A stretch of 64,000 nucleotides of DNA from Phorcus lineatus (lineage: Eukaryota > Mollusca > Gastropoda > Trochida > Trochidae): contig OV121088.1 of the NCBI GenBank assembly GCA_921293015.1, positions 22,233,645-22,297,644 on the forward strand, read 5' to 3'. Positions 24,753 to 35,815 of this stretch are shown piece by piece. The notes beneath the pieces are model-generated. The model was given only the letters and a program-made list of their open reading frames with translations. It did not search any database and was not told the origin of the DNA. A program made the position numbers and the translations under genes. Every line of letters begins with the position of its first letter. The first letter of the stretch is position 1.

Positions 24753-25905
24753 AACTCTTCAAAAAAAGAAACTTGACACTGACTTTCAAAGTTCAATATA
24801 AAGACCACAGATGCAAGTTAAACATTGAAATGAAAACTGAAACGCTGTTTGAAGATCTCTGTTCAGTAAATTTTATTCAGAATAAGCATGATCTTGAAAT
24901 GCACAGGTGCACAAGTGTTTCAACATCACAGGGGTGCACAAATGTCAGTATCGGGTATGGCCACCATTGGCATTGATTATTGCTTGGCACCGACGACCCA
25001 TGGATGCAATCAAGCCTGTGGAATGTTCTGCCATTCGTGCTGAAGTGCTGCAAGACGTCCTGGAAGTGTTTGGGTTGGTGGATTCCTACTGCGCACGCGT
25101 CGATCCAGTTCGTCCCAGAGATGCTCAATTAGTGACAAATCCGATGACCTGGCTGGCCATGGCAATGTCTGGACATTGTTACGCTGTAAAAAGTCTTGAC
25201 AAACACGTGCAACATGTGGTCGAGCATTGTCCTGCTGAAAGAGACCACCATGGACGTTGACGTGAGGAATAACGTAAGGCTGTAGGATCAAGTCCCTATA
25301 CAGTACTCCTGTGAGGTTACCCACAACATGCACAAGGGGTGTCCTAACACCGTGACGAATCCCGGCCCACACCATGACACTCCCACCTCCAAATGGGACA
25401 ACCTCCTGAACACAGTTGGCAGCATAACGTTCTCCACGACGTCGGTATATACGTGCTCGTCCATCACTTCGTTAAAGCAGAAAACGGGACTCATCAGTGA
25501 AGAGAACGGTTCTCCACCTTGCACGTGCCCATCTCATCCTCTGTTGACACCACTGGAGACGTTCCGCCAGATGACGTTGCGTTAAAACGGGACGTCGAAC
25601 CGGTCGTCGTGGAAAAAGTCAAGCTTCTCTCAGCCTGTTGCGTACCGTTTGGTCTGAAATTCGACGCAGACCTGGTATCTGCGTTGTTGTTGTTGAAGTT
25701 GCTCTCCTGGTGCGTTCCCGAAGGTGGAGCAGTCGGATGTACCGATCTTGGGCCCGAGTAGTCACCATTGGTCTGCCTGACCTTGGCCTATCTTCAACGC
25801 TGTTTCGGGTGTTGAAACGGGTCCACAATGAAGAGATGGTCTGTCTGGACACGCCAAAGTGTGTTGCAACATCTCGCTGCGTCGCTCCTGCTTCTTGTAC
25901 AGGTT
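24753..25905 (-). mobile_element. 5'-truncated Tc1/mariner-type transposon with broken transposase
   Basis: The transposase runs on the minus strand in at least three frames. From about 25895 it reads GATQRDVATHFGVSRQTISSLW, a helix-turn-helix, then SVEDRPRSGRP. A middle block holds the first catalytic Asp (LFTDESRFCF), and from 25375 come FQQDNARPHVAR and SSDLSLIEHLWDELDRRVR, the second and third DDE-type acidic positions. The 3' end has CTCTTCAAAAAAAGAAAC at about 24757-24774, which looks like a Tc1 terminal sequence. No inverted partner is found at the other end, because the element breaks off near 25905 before the N-terminus. Frameshifts make it non-autonomous. Confidence 0.88.
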
Positions 25906-26420
25906 ATAAATATTGTATGTAGTGCTATCAAAATGTGTATATAATTATATCTAGGAACAGATACACGTATATGTATTTTTATAGCTGTTGTTTAAATTAT
26001 TGTGCCAATGTGAAAATTTGTCCGTCTCTGCTGTCTTGATTATTTTGTATTTAAATGTTGTATAATTTGTTGCTCTTGTATATCACCGTTGGTAGCGATA
26101 TGAACGGAATATAAATTAATCTGAATCTCCCGAAACTCTCCCCGATTCATAGATTTATGACCAGACTGCTGCCAAAATTATAACGTCAGCTGATTTTGAA
26201 AGTAGATAGATCAGTTAGAATTTATTTCTTCAAGTCGAAAAAAATGACAAACTATTTATCGGATAACAACTAAAACCTACCGACATTTAAGAGCTTACTT
26301 AATAAATTTTGCACAATTCATTAAAATACATGATCATATGAGCTTGATCATTTTACATTTATTTGTAAATGTATTCCATGCAGGTAAATAATTATTTCTA
26401 AGTATTGCATATCTATTACA

Positions 26421-27160
26421 TTAAAATAGGAAGTGGACTCCATTTTCATTATTACCGCTGTTACTCATCTTACAAATAGTATCAGAGGTAACAGTTTCTT
26501 TCCATCTAATGTTACATCTTAACGGCAATGCATTGCATCTTAGAAGACATAAATATCTCCTTCGGTCTCTTACATTAATTCTCAAAATGCAGTCATCAAT
26601 GGGAAAAGATAATACAATACTTTTGAAATGTGTGAGACTTGAAGAATTCATAATATTGCTACTTCTTTTGTTTTGAGCAATCCATTAACCTCTCCTTAAA
26701 TGATGACAAAAGTTATGTTACATTGCTAATGTCTTGGACAAGCCATATATGACCAAATCCATATTCATTTAGAAGCATACATATGCCTGAAGCCCAGGTG
26801 ATCCTACCGACAGAATTTAATTTGAGCATGCAATTATTAACTTTGTTTAGGGTAATGATCATCAGACATTCTAAGCAATTTACACCAAAATGTGATACAC
26901 TTAAGATAATAGTCGACTTGCATACTTTATCATCGACATTCAGCTAAGGCTGCATTACTTGACACATGCTTATCAACAAATTTAGAACAAATTTACAAAA
27001 TTATTATGAAATTTATCAATGATATTTCTTTCTTGATATCCCCATACTCCTGCTCCGTACAGCAAACTTGGTTTAATTTTACAATCAAAAAGGTTAAATA
27101 ATACATTGACAGGAATATTCTTAAATCTATACTGTAGTTATTTTATAATTAATAACGCTT
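26421..27160 (-). mobile_element. Decayed LINE 3' end, second copy
   Basis: Minus-strand frames read LFDCKIKPSLLYGAGVWGYQERN, ITWASGICMLLNEYGFGH, then LRINVRDRRRYLCLLRC and NNENGVHFLF. These parallel the LINE tail at 23.9-24.4 kb (KIKPILLY.AELW; YGFG.VW) and add the final HFLF segment typical of LINE C-termini. Several stops and frameshifts are present. Confidence 0.65.
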
Positions 27161-27574
27161 TGTTGGCTTTTGCAACTAGCATCTTAATACTGTTACGAAT
27201 GAATTTGGAATAAGAAAATGTCCCCAGTCAAACCAGCAAAATATAACAAGACAATTGTATTTAAATTACAATTTAATCAATCAAATAATAAACAAAGTGT
27301 TTAAGGTAACAATATCAAGCTAATACAAGTTATAAAACAATATCAAATGAGTTACACTAATTAGCTAAATGAATATATTCACCAGTCCTTAAGAATCACA
27401 CAGTTGATGAGTGAAGAAAACAGTCAGTGGGTCTTGATAGGAGATAGATGGATAGGGCTTGTAAAGGTATCCAAAAACAGTGGCACGGCAGATGATCGCA
27501 AAGTTGATTGTAAGAAGCAAGATGAGTAAGCTAATGCCAGCCTATATAAATTTAGGTTTACTTTCAACCTATTC

Positions 27575-27861
27575 AGCAACATCAAGCTTGCTTGCCTCTC
27601 ACGCCAGAGACCCGGGTTCGAATCCCGGTGGAGACACCAAAAATTTGTGACTTGGGTCTCTTCCTGTGTTGTGTCCCTGGGCAAGGCACTTCATCCACAT
27701 TGCACTCATTCAACCCAGCTGTATAAATGGGTACCTGAATAAGGGAAGTACGGAAGCGCTAAGTAGCTGCTGTAGTACAATTCCTTCAGGGTAATAATGT
27801 ACCGCCAGTGAGCAGTGCCTCGCACTGGATATTAGGCGTTAAAATGTATATTATTATTATT
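27575..27861 (+). mobile_element. tRNA-derived SINE with conserved central domain
   Basis: A B-box (GGTTCGAATCC, 27615-27625) is followed by CTGGGCAAGGCACTTCATCC and AACCCAGCTGTATAAATGGG, a conserved central domain seen in widespread metazoan SINE superfamilies. The tail ends in a TTA/ATT repeat. The 5' tRNA head is incomplete (no clear A-box). Confidence 0.75.
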
Positions 27862-28142
27862 ATCCTTCATCACTGCAATTTCTTTCCTTACCCATATACT
27901 GGGACTGTTCACGAAACCAAACAGGTCAATAACTCTACAGCTATTATTCCAGCAATAATCTTTTTTGTCGTCAACAAAACAGCCAAAACCTGATTTGAAG
28001 TTCGATAACTTCTAAAGCAATGCCTGTCAATGAATTGTCATTTCAATTTTTTTTCAATATAAGCATATACATGTATAAAACATTATCACATTTACATGTA
28101 TTATCAATTGGAAAAACTGACCTATTGTTAACACAAAATATA

Positions 28143-28275
28143 TTATACAACATTAAAATCGACTATGTTCCGAGGAATACAAATCTTTAGAAATTGATTC
28201 AATTGGGATTATAACTCATTCTATCAGGGACTTTATGACTGATACCGGTCTGAAAGTAGCCTCACTGTTCGCACG
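28143..28275. repeat. Dispersed repeat shared with 43.3 kb
   Basis: ATTAAAATCGACTATGTTCCGAGGAATA here matches ATTAAAATCGACCGTGTTCCGAGGAGTA near 43318, and GGTCTGAAAG recurs about 100 bases on in both. The 43-kb copy extends outward to TCTGATTAAAATC, the same terminus as the 150-bp MITE at 31951. Confidence 0.6.
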
Positions 28276-28376
28276 TTGGATTCACTGAAGACTTTTATAT
28301 TTTATTTGGGAAAAAAATAAGTGGCCTTTGAAAAGATCAATTCGATGTGTCTATACGAACACTAAAAAATCATAGC

Positions 28377-31300
28377 AATTCAAAGCAATTCATCATCACA
28401 ATCTTTTGGGACACTAGCTAATTTTTGTAGTGATCATTGTCCTGTCTTTGTTGAACTGAGATATAAAAAGCCACCAGAACAGAGTTATTTGAGAAGAATA
28501 TATGATTTTAATAGTATAGATGCAAATGGGCTAACTGAAGTAGCTTCATTATTTGATTGGAATGCAGGGTTGAATGATAATGTTAATATAAGCACTCAAA
28601 ACACAATCGAAGCAATATTCTAAGATGCCTAGCGGTTAGAACAATCGAAAAAAAAGTACTTTATCAGACAATAAAGGTATAGTTTTTTCATGACGTAACA
28701 ATTGAATGACGTTATATCCGCTCTTCCCCGCTGCCCCCTCGTGATCACGCGTCAATGGTAACCTTTCATCTCGGTTCTTTCGATCAACATGGCTTGTCCC
28801 TATCAATGTCTATCGTATTGGCGCTTTTGCCGATAATGTTTCTTTTAATGTTGACTAGTTTCGAACCTCATTTAGTTCTATCTACCGGAAATAAGAATGG
28901 AAAGCAAATGCTTGTCGACTGTCGAGTGACCGCGTTGTTTCGCGTCGGGTCACGGCGCCCCGTGGGACTGTGACGTTGGTTCACGTCAACCGTCTCTACC
29001 AGGTTCAATGTGACACGGTCAACCTAATGATTATATAATTCTGGGTGTACAGCCCGAACAGTCTGCTTATATAAGAGATAAAAGCATCACCTTCAACGTT
29101 TATGACAGCAGCAAAAAAATAGATGGCAGGATTGAGTCCGCCATCACGCTTCCAAAACAAACATTACCCATAATTCTTTGTGGAATGTTGACCACGTCAT
29201 AAGCCTTATATGGGCAATGTGACCAGCACTGCATAATCGCGCGACAAGAGTTTGTAAAAGTAAAGGTTTTTTAAAAACCAAGAGGTGTTGATTTGTTTGT
29301 TTAAGTTTTTAAAGAAAAAATAAGCAGAAAATATAATTCAAAATTGAATAAATGAAAAAGTTAATGTGCAAAACTGAAAAAATCAGAGCTTTAACCGACT
29401 AAATGTCGTTTTAAACAAGGGGTTGGGTTCTACACTTGGAATAGCCAACAGTTAGCCCTGTTCATGGATTATTAATGTGAGCGATGTAACCACTATATTT
29501 TATTTCGAAATTAAGATAATCAGAGTGGTCCCTGTAAAGATCATTTAAGCATCTTAGAAAAGAAATAAAGTTCGCTCTACCCCAATGTGTTTTGTAATAA
29601 AGTATAGTTTTGCCCTGAACTATTATAACGTTAAAGCACTCGGACTACCGTCCTCGTGCTTTAACTATAATAGTTCAGGGCAAAACTATACTTTATTACA
29701 AAACACATTGGGGTAGAGCGAACTTTATTTCTTAAACTCAACTAACAGATTCTTTTGTACCTAATCAATATGTGAGAATTCGTTCACGTGACGAACCTTG
29801 GATGAATGGATATATCCGTAAACTCATTAGACAACGTAATAGAGTACATGAAAAAGCCAAAAAATTAAATTCTCCTGTCCTTTGGGAAACATTCATACAA
29901 AAGCGTAACTTTTTAATTTCAGAAGTTAGAAAATGCAAAAAAAAAGAATATAATGAAAATATTGACAATAGCTTAAACTCTGAACACGGTAGTAAAACTT
30001 GGTGGAAATTAGTTAAAGACTATCTTGAAAAATCCTCTAAATCACAATCATTTCCAAGTCTAGAACACGAGGGGCAAATCTATACGATGACGATCAGGAC
30101 AAGGCCAATATCATAAATAATTACTTCGTTAACAATACAAAGATTCCTGACCACGACGACAGTATTATTGACAATACAACAAATCCCGAAATAGCCCTGC
30201 AACAAATACTTATTACAGAAAAAGACATTGAAGACATTTTAAAATCCCTCGACTCAACCAAATCAATCGGCCCCGATAAAATTAGTAACCGAATCTTAAA
30301 AATCCTGTCTAGCGTCCTAGCTAAACCTCTCTGTCACTTATTCAATTTATCCCTATCCCAGTCAATTTTTCCTGATATCTGGAAAGTCGCATCTGTTATT
30401 CCACTCCATAAAAAGGAAAGTAAGCATTTATGCTCCAACTACAGACCTATTTCATTGACAAGTTGTCTTTCAAAGGCTTTTGAAAAATGTGTTCATAAAC
30501 ATGTACATAATTTCTTTTTAAGTAATGGAATTGTTACTCCGTTGCAGTCTGGTTTCACACCTGGAGACTCTACGGTATACCAGCTTACCCATCTTTAAAA
30601 TTTTATAAGTAAATCATTAGATGAAGGTAAAGAAGTCAAAGCAATTTTCTGTGACATAAGTAAGGCTTTTGATAGAGTATGGCATAAGAGGGTTTTATTC
30701 AAATTGAAAAACTATGGCATTCGGGGGAAATTATTGAATTGGTTTGAAAGTTATCTTTCTGATAGAAACCAGTACACAGTGATTGACGGACAAAAGTCGG
30801 ACACCAGATCAGTATCAGCAGGCGTACCTCAGGGTTGTGTTTTTGTTATTTCTAGTTTTTATCAATGACATAGTTGACGAAATAACATGCAATATAAGAC
30901 TTTTTGCTGACGACACTTCCCTGTACGTTATTATTGGTGACCCAAATGAAACATCATGCCTCATTAATAATGATTTACTTAGAATTTCTGAGTGGGCCGA
31001 TGAATGGAAAGTCAATTTTAATACTGAAAAGACTCAGAGCATAACATTCTCCAGGAAACGAGTACCTACGCAAGTACCGAATTAAGAAATGAAAGGTAGA
31101 ATAATAAACGATTTCAGTACTCATAAACATCTAGGGTTGACTTTCCAATCAAACGGTAATTGGCACTCCCACATTGAAAATATAATTTCAAAGGTAAGCC
31201 CGATGATAAACTGTTTGCGGACCCGAACATCAAATAACTTACAAATTCCTGTATGTCATACTGAATTCTACAAACGTTCCTTCCTACCATCGGTCATTGC

Positions 31301-31920
31301 TGGGTGGAATGATCTCGATGTGTCTCTTAAAGACTCTCAATCGTATGCTATCTTCAAAAAAAGCTTATTTAAAATTGATTGTAATGTTCATAAAATATTT
31401 AGAGATTTTGGTACTAGACAAAACCAGGTAACACTTTTTCGTTTAAGATTAGGCTGTAGTGAACTTATAAGGGTCACAAATTCGACAGGTTTATAGAAAG
31501 CTCTGCTACCTGCTCTTGTAACTACTATTACGAAGATGCTATGCATTACTTATTTTGTTGCCAAAACTATTCATGTATAAGATCAAACAGCTTTTATTAT
31601 GTAAATGGTTTCGATTTAAAAACTGTTCTTTTTGGTAATAACAAATTTTATTTTTTATTCTGTTTGTACATTTATAGACCTAAGCAAATGATTCCAGTGA
31701 TTTATAAAGGACTCACATTTTTTGTTGTTGTAAATTTTCTCTTTTGAATGCACATGCTCATAGATTGTGTTGATCATTGTATTTAGATATTCTGTAAGTA
31801 TTCATGAATTTTTTTCTTGTTTTAATGTATGTTACATGTTACGTTGTATAAATCCTGTCCACGTCACGGGGAACGATATTTATATACGGGCAACCCTGTT
31901 TATCAATCCCCCTTTCCTGT
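28377..31920 (+). mobile_element. CR1/Jockey-type LINE, broken and split by an insert
   Basis: The 5' piece (28377-28625) reads CSDHCPVFVELRY, the SDH motif at the end of an apurinic endonuclease domain. From about 29738 it resumes with PNQYVRIRSRDEPWMNG, then reverse transcriptase blocks: GPDKISNRIL, SNYRPISLTSCLSKAFEK, FCDISKAFDRVWHKR, SAGVPQG and the active-site FADDTSLYV (about 30900). The C-terminal LFRLRLGCSELIR follows near 31440. Frameshifts occur near 30085 and 30840, a stop near 30597, and a deletion near 31250. The element is dead. The 1.1-kb gap at about 28626-29735 is a later insertion. Confidence 0.82.
28626..29735. mobile_element. Insert inside the LINE, ending in a long hairpin
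   Basis: This block separates two collinear parts of one LINE. Its right end is an inverted repeat with arms at about 29560-29640 and 29653-29734, nearly perfect over about 80 bases. The arm text AATAAAGTATAGTTTT has a near match (AATAAAGGTATAGTTTT) at the left end of the insert near 28670. The interior has a short frame reading TLVHVNRLYQV, weakly like the end of an LTR-element integrase. Its class is not established. Confidence 0.55.
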
Positions 31921-31950
31921 ACCATCTGGAAATAAATACAGTTTAAATCA

Positions 31951-32100
31951 CAATCTGATTAAAATAAGATGACGTATCGCGCGCTTAACATTTTTCCACT
32001 ATCAATATGCGATACTAACTTTGAAACTGAAACGAAACGAAACGCAAATAAAACGAAACAAATTAAACAAGCGGAATTCCATCTGATTTTAATCAGATTG
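31951..32100. mobile_element. 150-bp MITE with perfect 15-bp terminal inverted repeats
   Basis: The element starts CAATCTGATTAAAAT and ends with its exact reverse complement, ATTTTAATCAGATTG. The interior has ACGAAACGAAACG-type repeats and no coding potential. No convincing target-site duplication is seen. Confidence 0.75.
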
Positions 32101-35100
32101 TTCATCATCACTTACATATAACAGTTGCGGCCGTATATATCTGCTAACTTGAGTCTTATAGCACTTCTATGATTGGTTTTGAGAAGTACAATCGCGATTA
32201 CAACAAATTACCTTAATATTGTGAGAGAATGAAAACATCTCCACTGCCATAAAGAGTAGCATGTAGCTTCATGACCTGCAAATGACTTTACCCTGCGCAG
32301 TGAAGGGCGGTAACTCTTGTCGCTTTGAAAGCATGATCTAGGATTCCATCAAGATTACCATCAACGCTATTGTTCTCCTTGGTGATGTAAACACTGTTTA
32401 TACTTTCTGTTAAGTTGCATGAATTTACATTTCACCGTGCTGCACGAATTGCTCACTAAGCTAAGGCTTCTGTCACCCATCGAATTTAAGTACTGTTTGT
32501 TTCTCTGGAGGACCCATTGATTTGATACCAATAAAATCAACAAACGAACCTCTATCATTTTAACATGAACAGTATTTTAAATTTAATTTTGCTGTGAAAT
32601 TGATTTAAATTGTTGAATATAAGCCAGTTACCAACCTCGTTGTCGGCGTTAATGAATGTGGACACCTAGGCACGTGGGATGTGGGATGACATTGTCAACT
32701 TGGCTGCTAACTAATATCAATCTCAAAAAATGTATTTCATTATTCTTTCCGTTCAGCGCTGTTGTAAAGACATTTAAATAACTTCAGAGTGAATGTGGGA
32801 GACGAGTCACCGCCATGGAGAGACCGATTGGCTATCGCTTTCATCGTTTTCAATGAAAATAAAAGAAGACTGGTTTTGGGTAACGAACCTAATCATTTAC
32901 TCGAATTTTTACATCAAATGTATCAAACTCTGCGTTAAAGGTAGAGGCAGGCAAACTTTTTAAAGAAGTTAGGTTGATATAATTTATATAAAAAGATTCG
33001 TGCCTGTACACTAACAAAATTCACCCAGCAAGGAGTGACATATAGACGCAGTTTGAGGCTGATAATTGAATAAGGAGTGGTGGTTGTATTTCGCAGGTCT
33101 CAGAGGGATAAATATGTATACGTTAATTTGACTCCTTTTAAAAGATATTTCCTACCCCAATCGTACACCTGCGTCTCGAAATAAAAACACGAGAATCGAG
33201 GAAATCTTAGCAACGCTTTAGAGCTATCAGGGAAGAAACTTTCGAAAAGCTTCTTTTGAAAACTTCAATAAATGATTAACTACAGTCTCGTTTGCACTCA
33301 TGTGTCAATGCACACATGTATGTATATTTCATAGTTTCATAGTTATGTGAAAGTAACTCAAATGCATTCATATTTATACATGTATTTGAATTGTATGCAA
33401 AGAGCCCAGTGGTAGTGCAAATATATTTTTGGACACGTGCACATTTGGCGAAAGAAAGCAATCACTAAGTCACACTTATAAGCACATCATCTGTACAGTA
33501 CATATGATACTATAAATATAATCTTTGATGTCTGGCGTGGTGTTCTGTTGTTCTGCAGAAAAAGGAACATGATCAATACCATCGAAAATGTTCGACAACG
33601 TACATGTTATATGTACTTCTTCTCTTCAACAAGAGTCAACCATTTTGTAATGAGATACTTTGAAAATTCGACATTATTTTGTGTATTCTGGTATTGAGTT
33701 CCATGTCAAATATATATGAGAAACAACGACAGTAAGGTGTTTAAAGGTTCCTCCCCCTCTGGAAACTTGATGACCTCCTATCATATAGTAGAAGACATAT
33801 TGAACACATTCTAGGCTGCCAATTAATGACATGTCCATTAAAAAATCTTAAGCAGCATCGTTCCAACATGCTCTGCTCTTCTGTTTCTGATAGGTGTGAC
33901 TATGACTGTCATAATCATATCGAGAAACATCTTTGTCTCCGACGCCGGTTCATCAGTATCTCAATGACCAAGGCTTTCGCTTAAATGAGGCGTATTGAAA
34001 AGTCACTCACATACACCAAGATGACACAATAACGCATAGCAAATCTTTCATTTACACACTTGAGTATATTTGCATACAGTCCTGGCGTACTGGCGCATGA
34101 ATAGGGCTGTCTAATATTAGTCATTGTATTTTCTATTATATTAAGCAATGTAATCATGACGGATTTTATCTCATTATGTTGACATGAAAGATTTAATTTA
34201 CAAAATGAAGAAAATTTGAATCTGAACAATTTAACCCTTCTGTCTATTCTATCATGATGGCAAAATCCGAAACCTCATCGTAATGATCATAAGATGTATT
34301 TCAAAGGGGTCGCCTATTAAAACGGATGGGGTTTAGCTTCTTTTGAATCAAAAAGGGGGGGGGGGGGGGGTCAGCGTTACCCCGGGATCCGTCACAATAT
34401 ATTCCCTTATAATTATTTTTCGATAAAATGCTTGACAACATACATATGATTGCCATGATTAAGGTTTTCTTCTAATGCACCGCTTGATTCATATTTAGCC
34501 GAAATGATTAAGATAGATCACTTGTTAATTTTCACAAAAATAACCTATTCCTTTTTGCTTTGGGTGAAAATTATGATTTTTTTACTCATACCTTCACCTC
34601 TCAATTTTAAACGTTTTGAGGACGAATGTAAACTCGCGTACCAAGTCTTTCACTGTACCTGATCAACATTTACATCAAAATGGACAGGGTTGGTAACATG
34701 GTATACATTTCATTCCTATTAAAAATGTTGTTTGGATTAGGAATTGATTATATACACTTTTTAAATCATAAACTGTTTTTGATGAAGTATTTTTTTGTTT
34801 TCATTTTATCAATAAGTGATAATTATTTGCGTTGAATACGTGTACTCAATCTTTGTTGACAAAGATCAACTTTGACAAAGACGTTACTAAATGTCGAAGT
34901 AAGTTGCTTTTGAAAAATAATGTATTAGAAACATTTGTATACTCTGTGTCTCTTAAGCACTTCTTTTCTATTCAAAAATATTCTATTCATGTTTATATAA
35001 CAATCAAGGCTCTTCCTTCTCAGTGTAGAGTAACACGTGTCTCTCAGTGTCGATGAAGATTTGATCCCTTAAAGAGACAAGAAGAGTTACGACATGGGAA

Positions 35101-35800
35101 ACAACATTACTAATTAGTTAGATTTCTCGGCTTATTTTGGGTCGAAACAATTGGCGAAAAATTATGTAAAGATCTTTCAACGAGATGGATTTTTGGCACT
35201 GTTTTCTAATTTGTATCAACATACTCTGTGGCCCTCTAACCCTATTCATAATATGCAATTCTGACTCTATCTGTACATTGGAAAACAAAGAGTTGTAATG
35301 CAAATATACTTTATCTTTAAGCTACAAAGCTATCTATGAGCTACAGAGTCTCTTATTTTAATCATCCAAAGCTATACTTGCAATTGCAGTAAATTCGCCT
35401 TTCGATACTAGTAAAGTTCGAAAAGTTAGAGTATGTTGAATAAGTCTAATTACATATAGTTCAATTATCAATATTCTTTCACTCCATATTCATAAACAAA
35501 AATGTAAATAAGTTCCTGCAATACAAACGTAATAAATGTTATATGGTCGATAACAATATCTCCTTGGTTTACCATTCAGGCGTAGTATCGTTGTATTCAC
35601 TCAGTCAAAGTTCATTCCACAAACTATATTTAGTAAGATATGCTCGCTGCCTCCAAACCGCTGTGACGAACTTTCTACTAGACAACATGACCTGTACTGG
35701 CACAGTAAAACTGATACTACGAGTAAATATAAACTTTACGAAGGCTTGTGAGGATATGAAGATAAGAATTTACTAACAAGACATTAAAGTCAATATTTTG
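32101..35800. other. Intergenic, no supported gene
   Basis: AT-rich and without recognisable exons. A 16-base G run lies at 34355-34370. Confidence 0.5.
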
Positions 35801-35803
35801 GGG

Positions 35804-35809
35804 TTTATT
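35804..35809 (-). terminator. Poly(A) signal of the IAP gene, very close to the stop
   Basis: TTTATT on the plus strand is AATAAA on the minus strand, only 6 bases after the IAP stop codon (35818-35816). If used, the 3' UTR would be about 20-35 bases. Confidence 0.5.
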
Positions 35810-35815
35810 TTACAG

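Noticed and set aside
24907..25922. Several plus-strand frames of 80-117 codons
   Set aside because: Shadows of the minus-strand Tc1 transposase.
28755..28973. 72-codon frame starting with a hydrophobic segment, possible secreted protein
   Set aside because: It lies in the insert that splits the LINE; a nearby frame weakly resembles an LTR-element integrase end, so mobile DNA is likelier.
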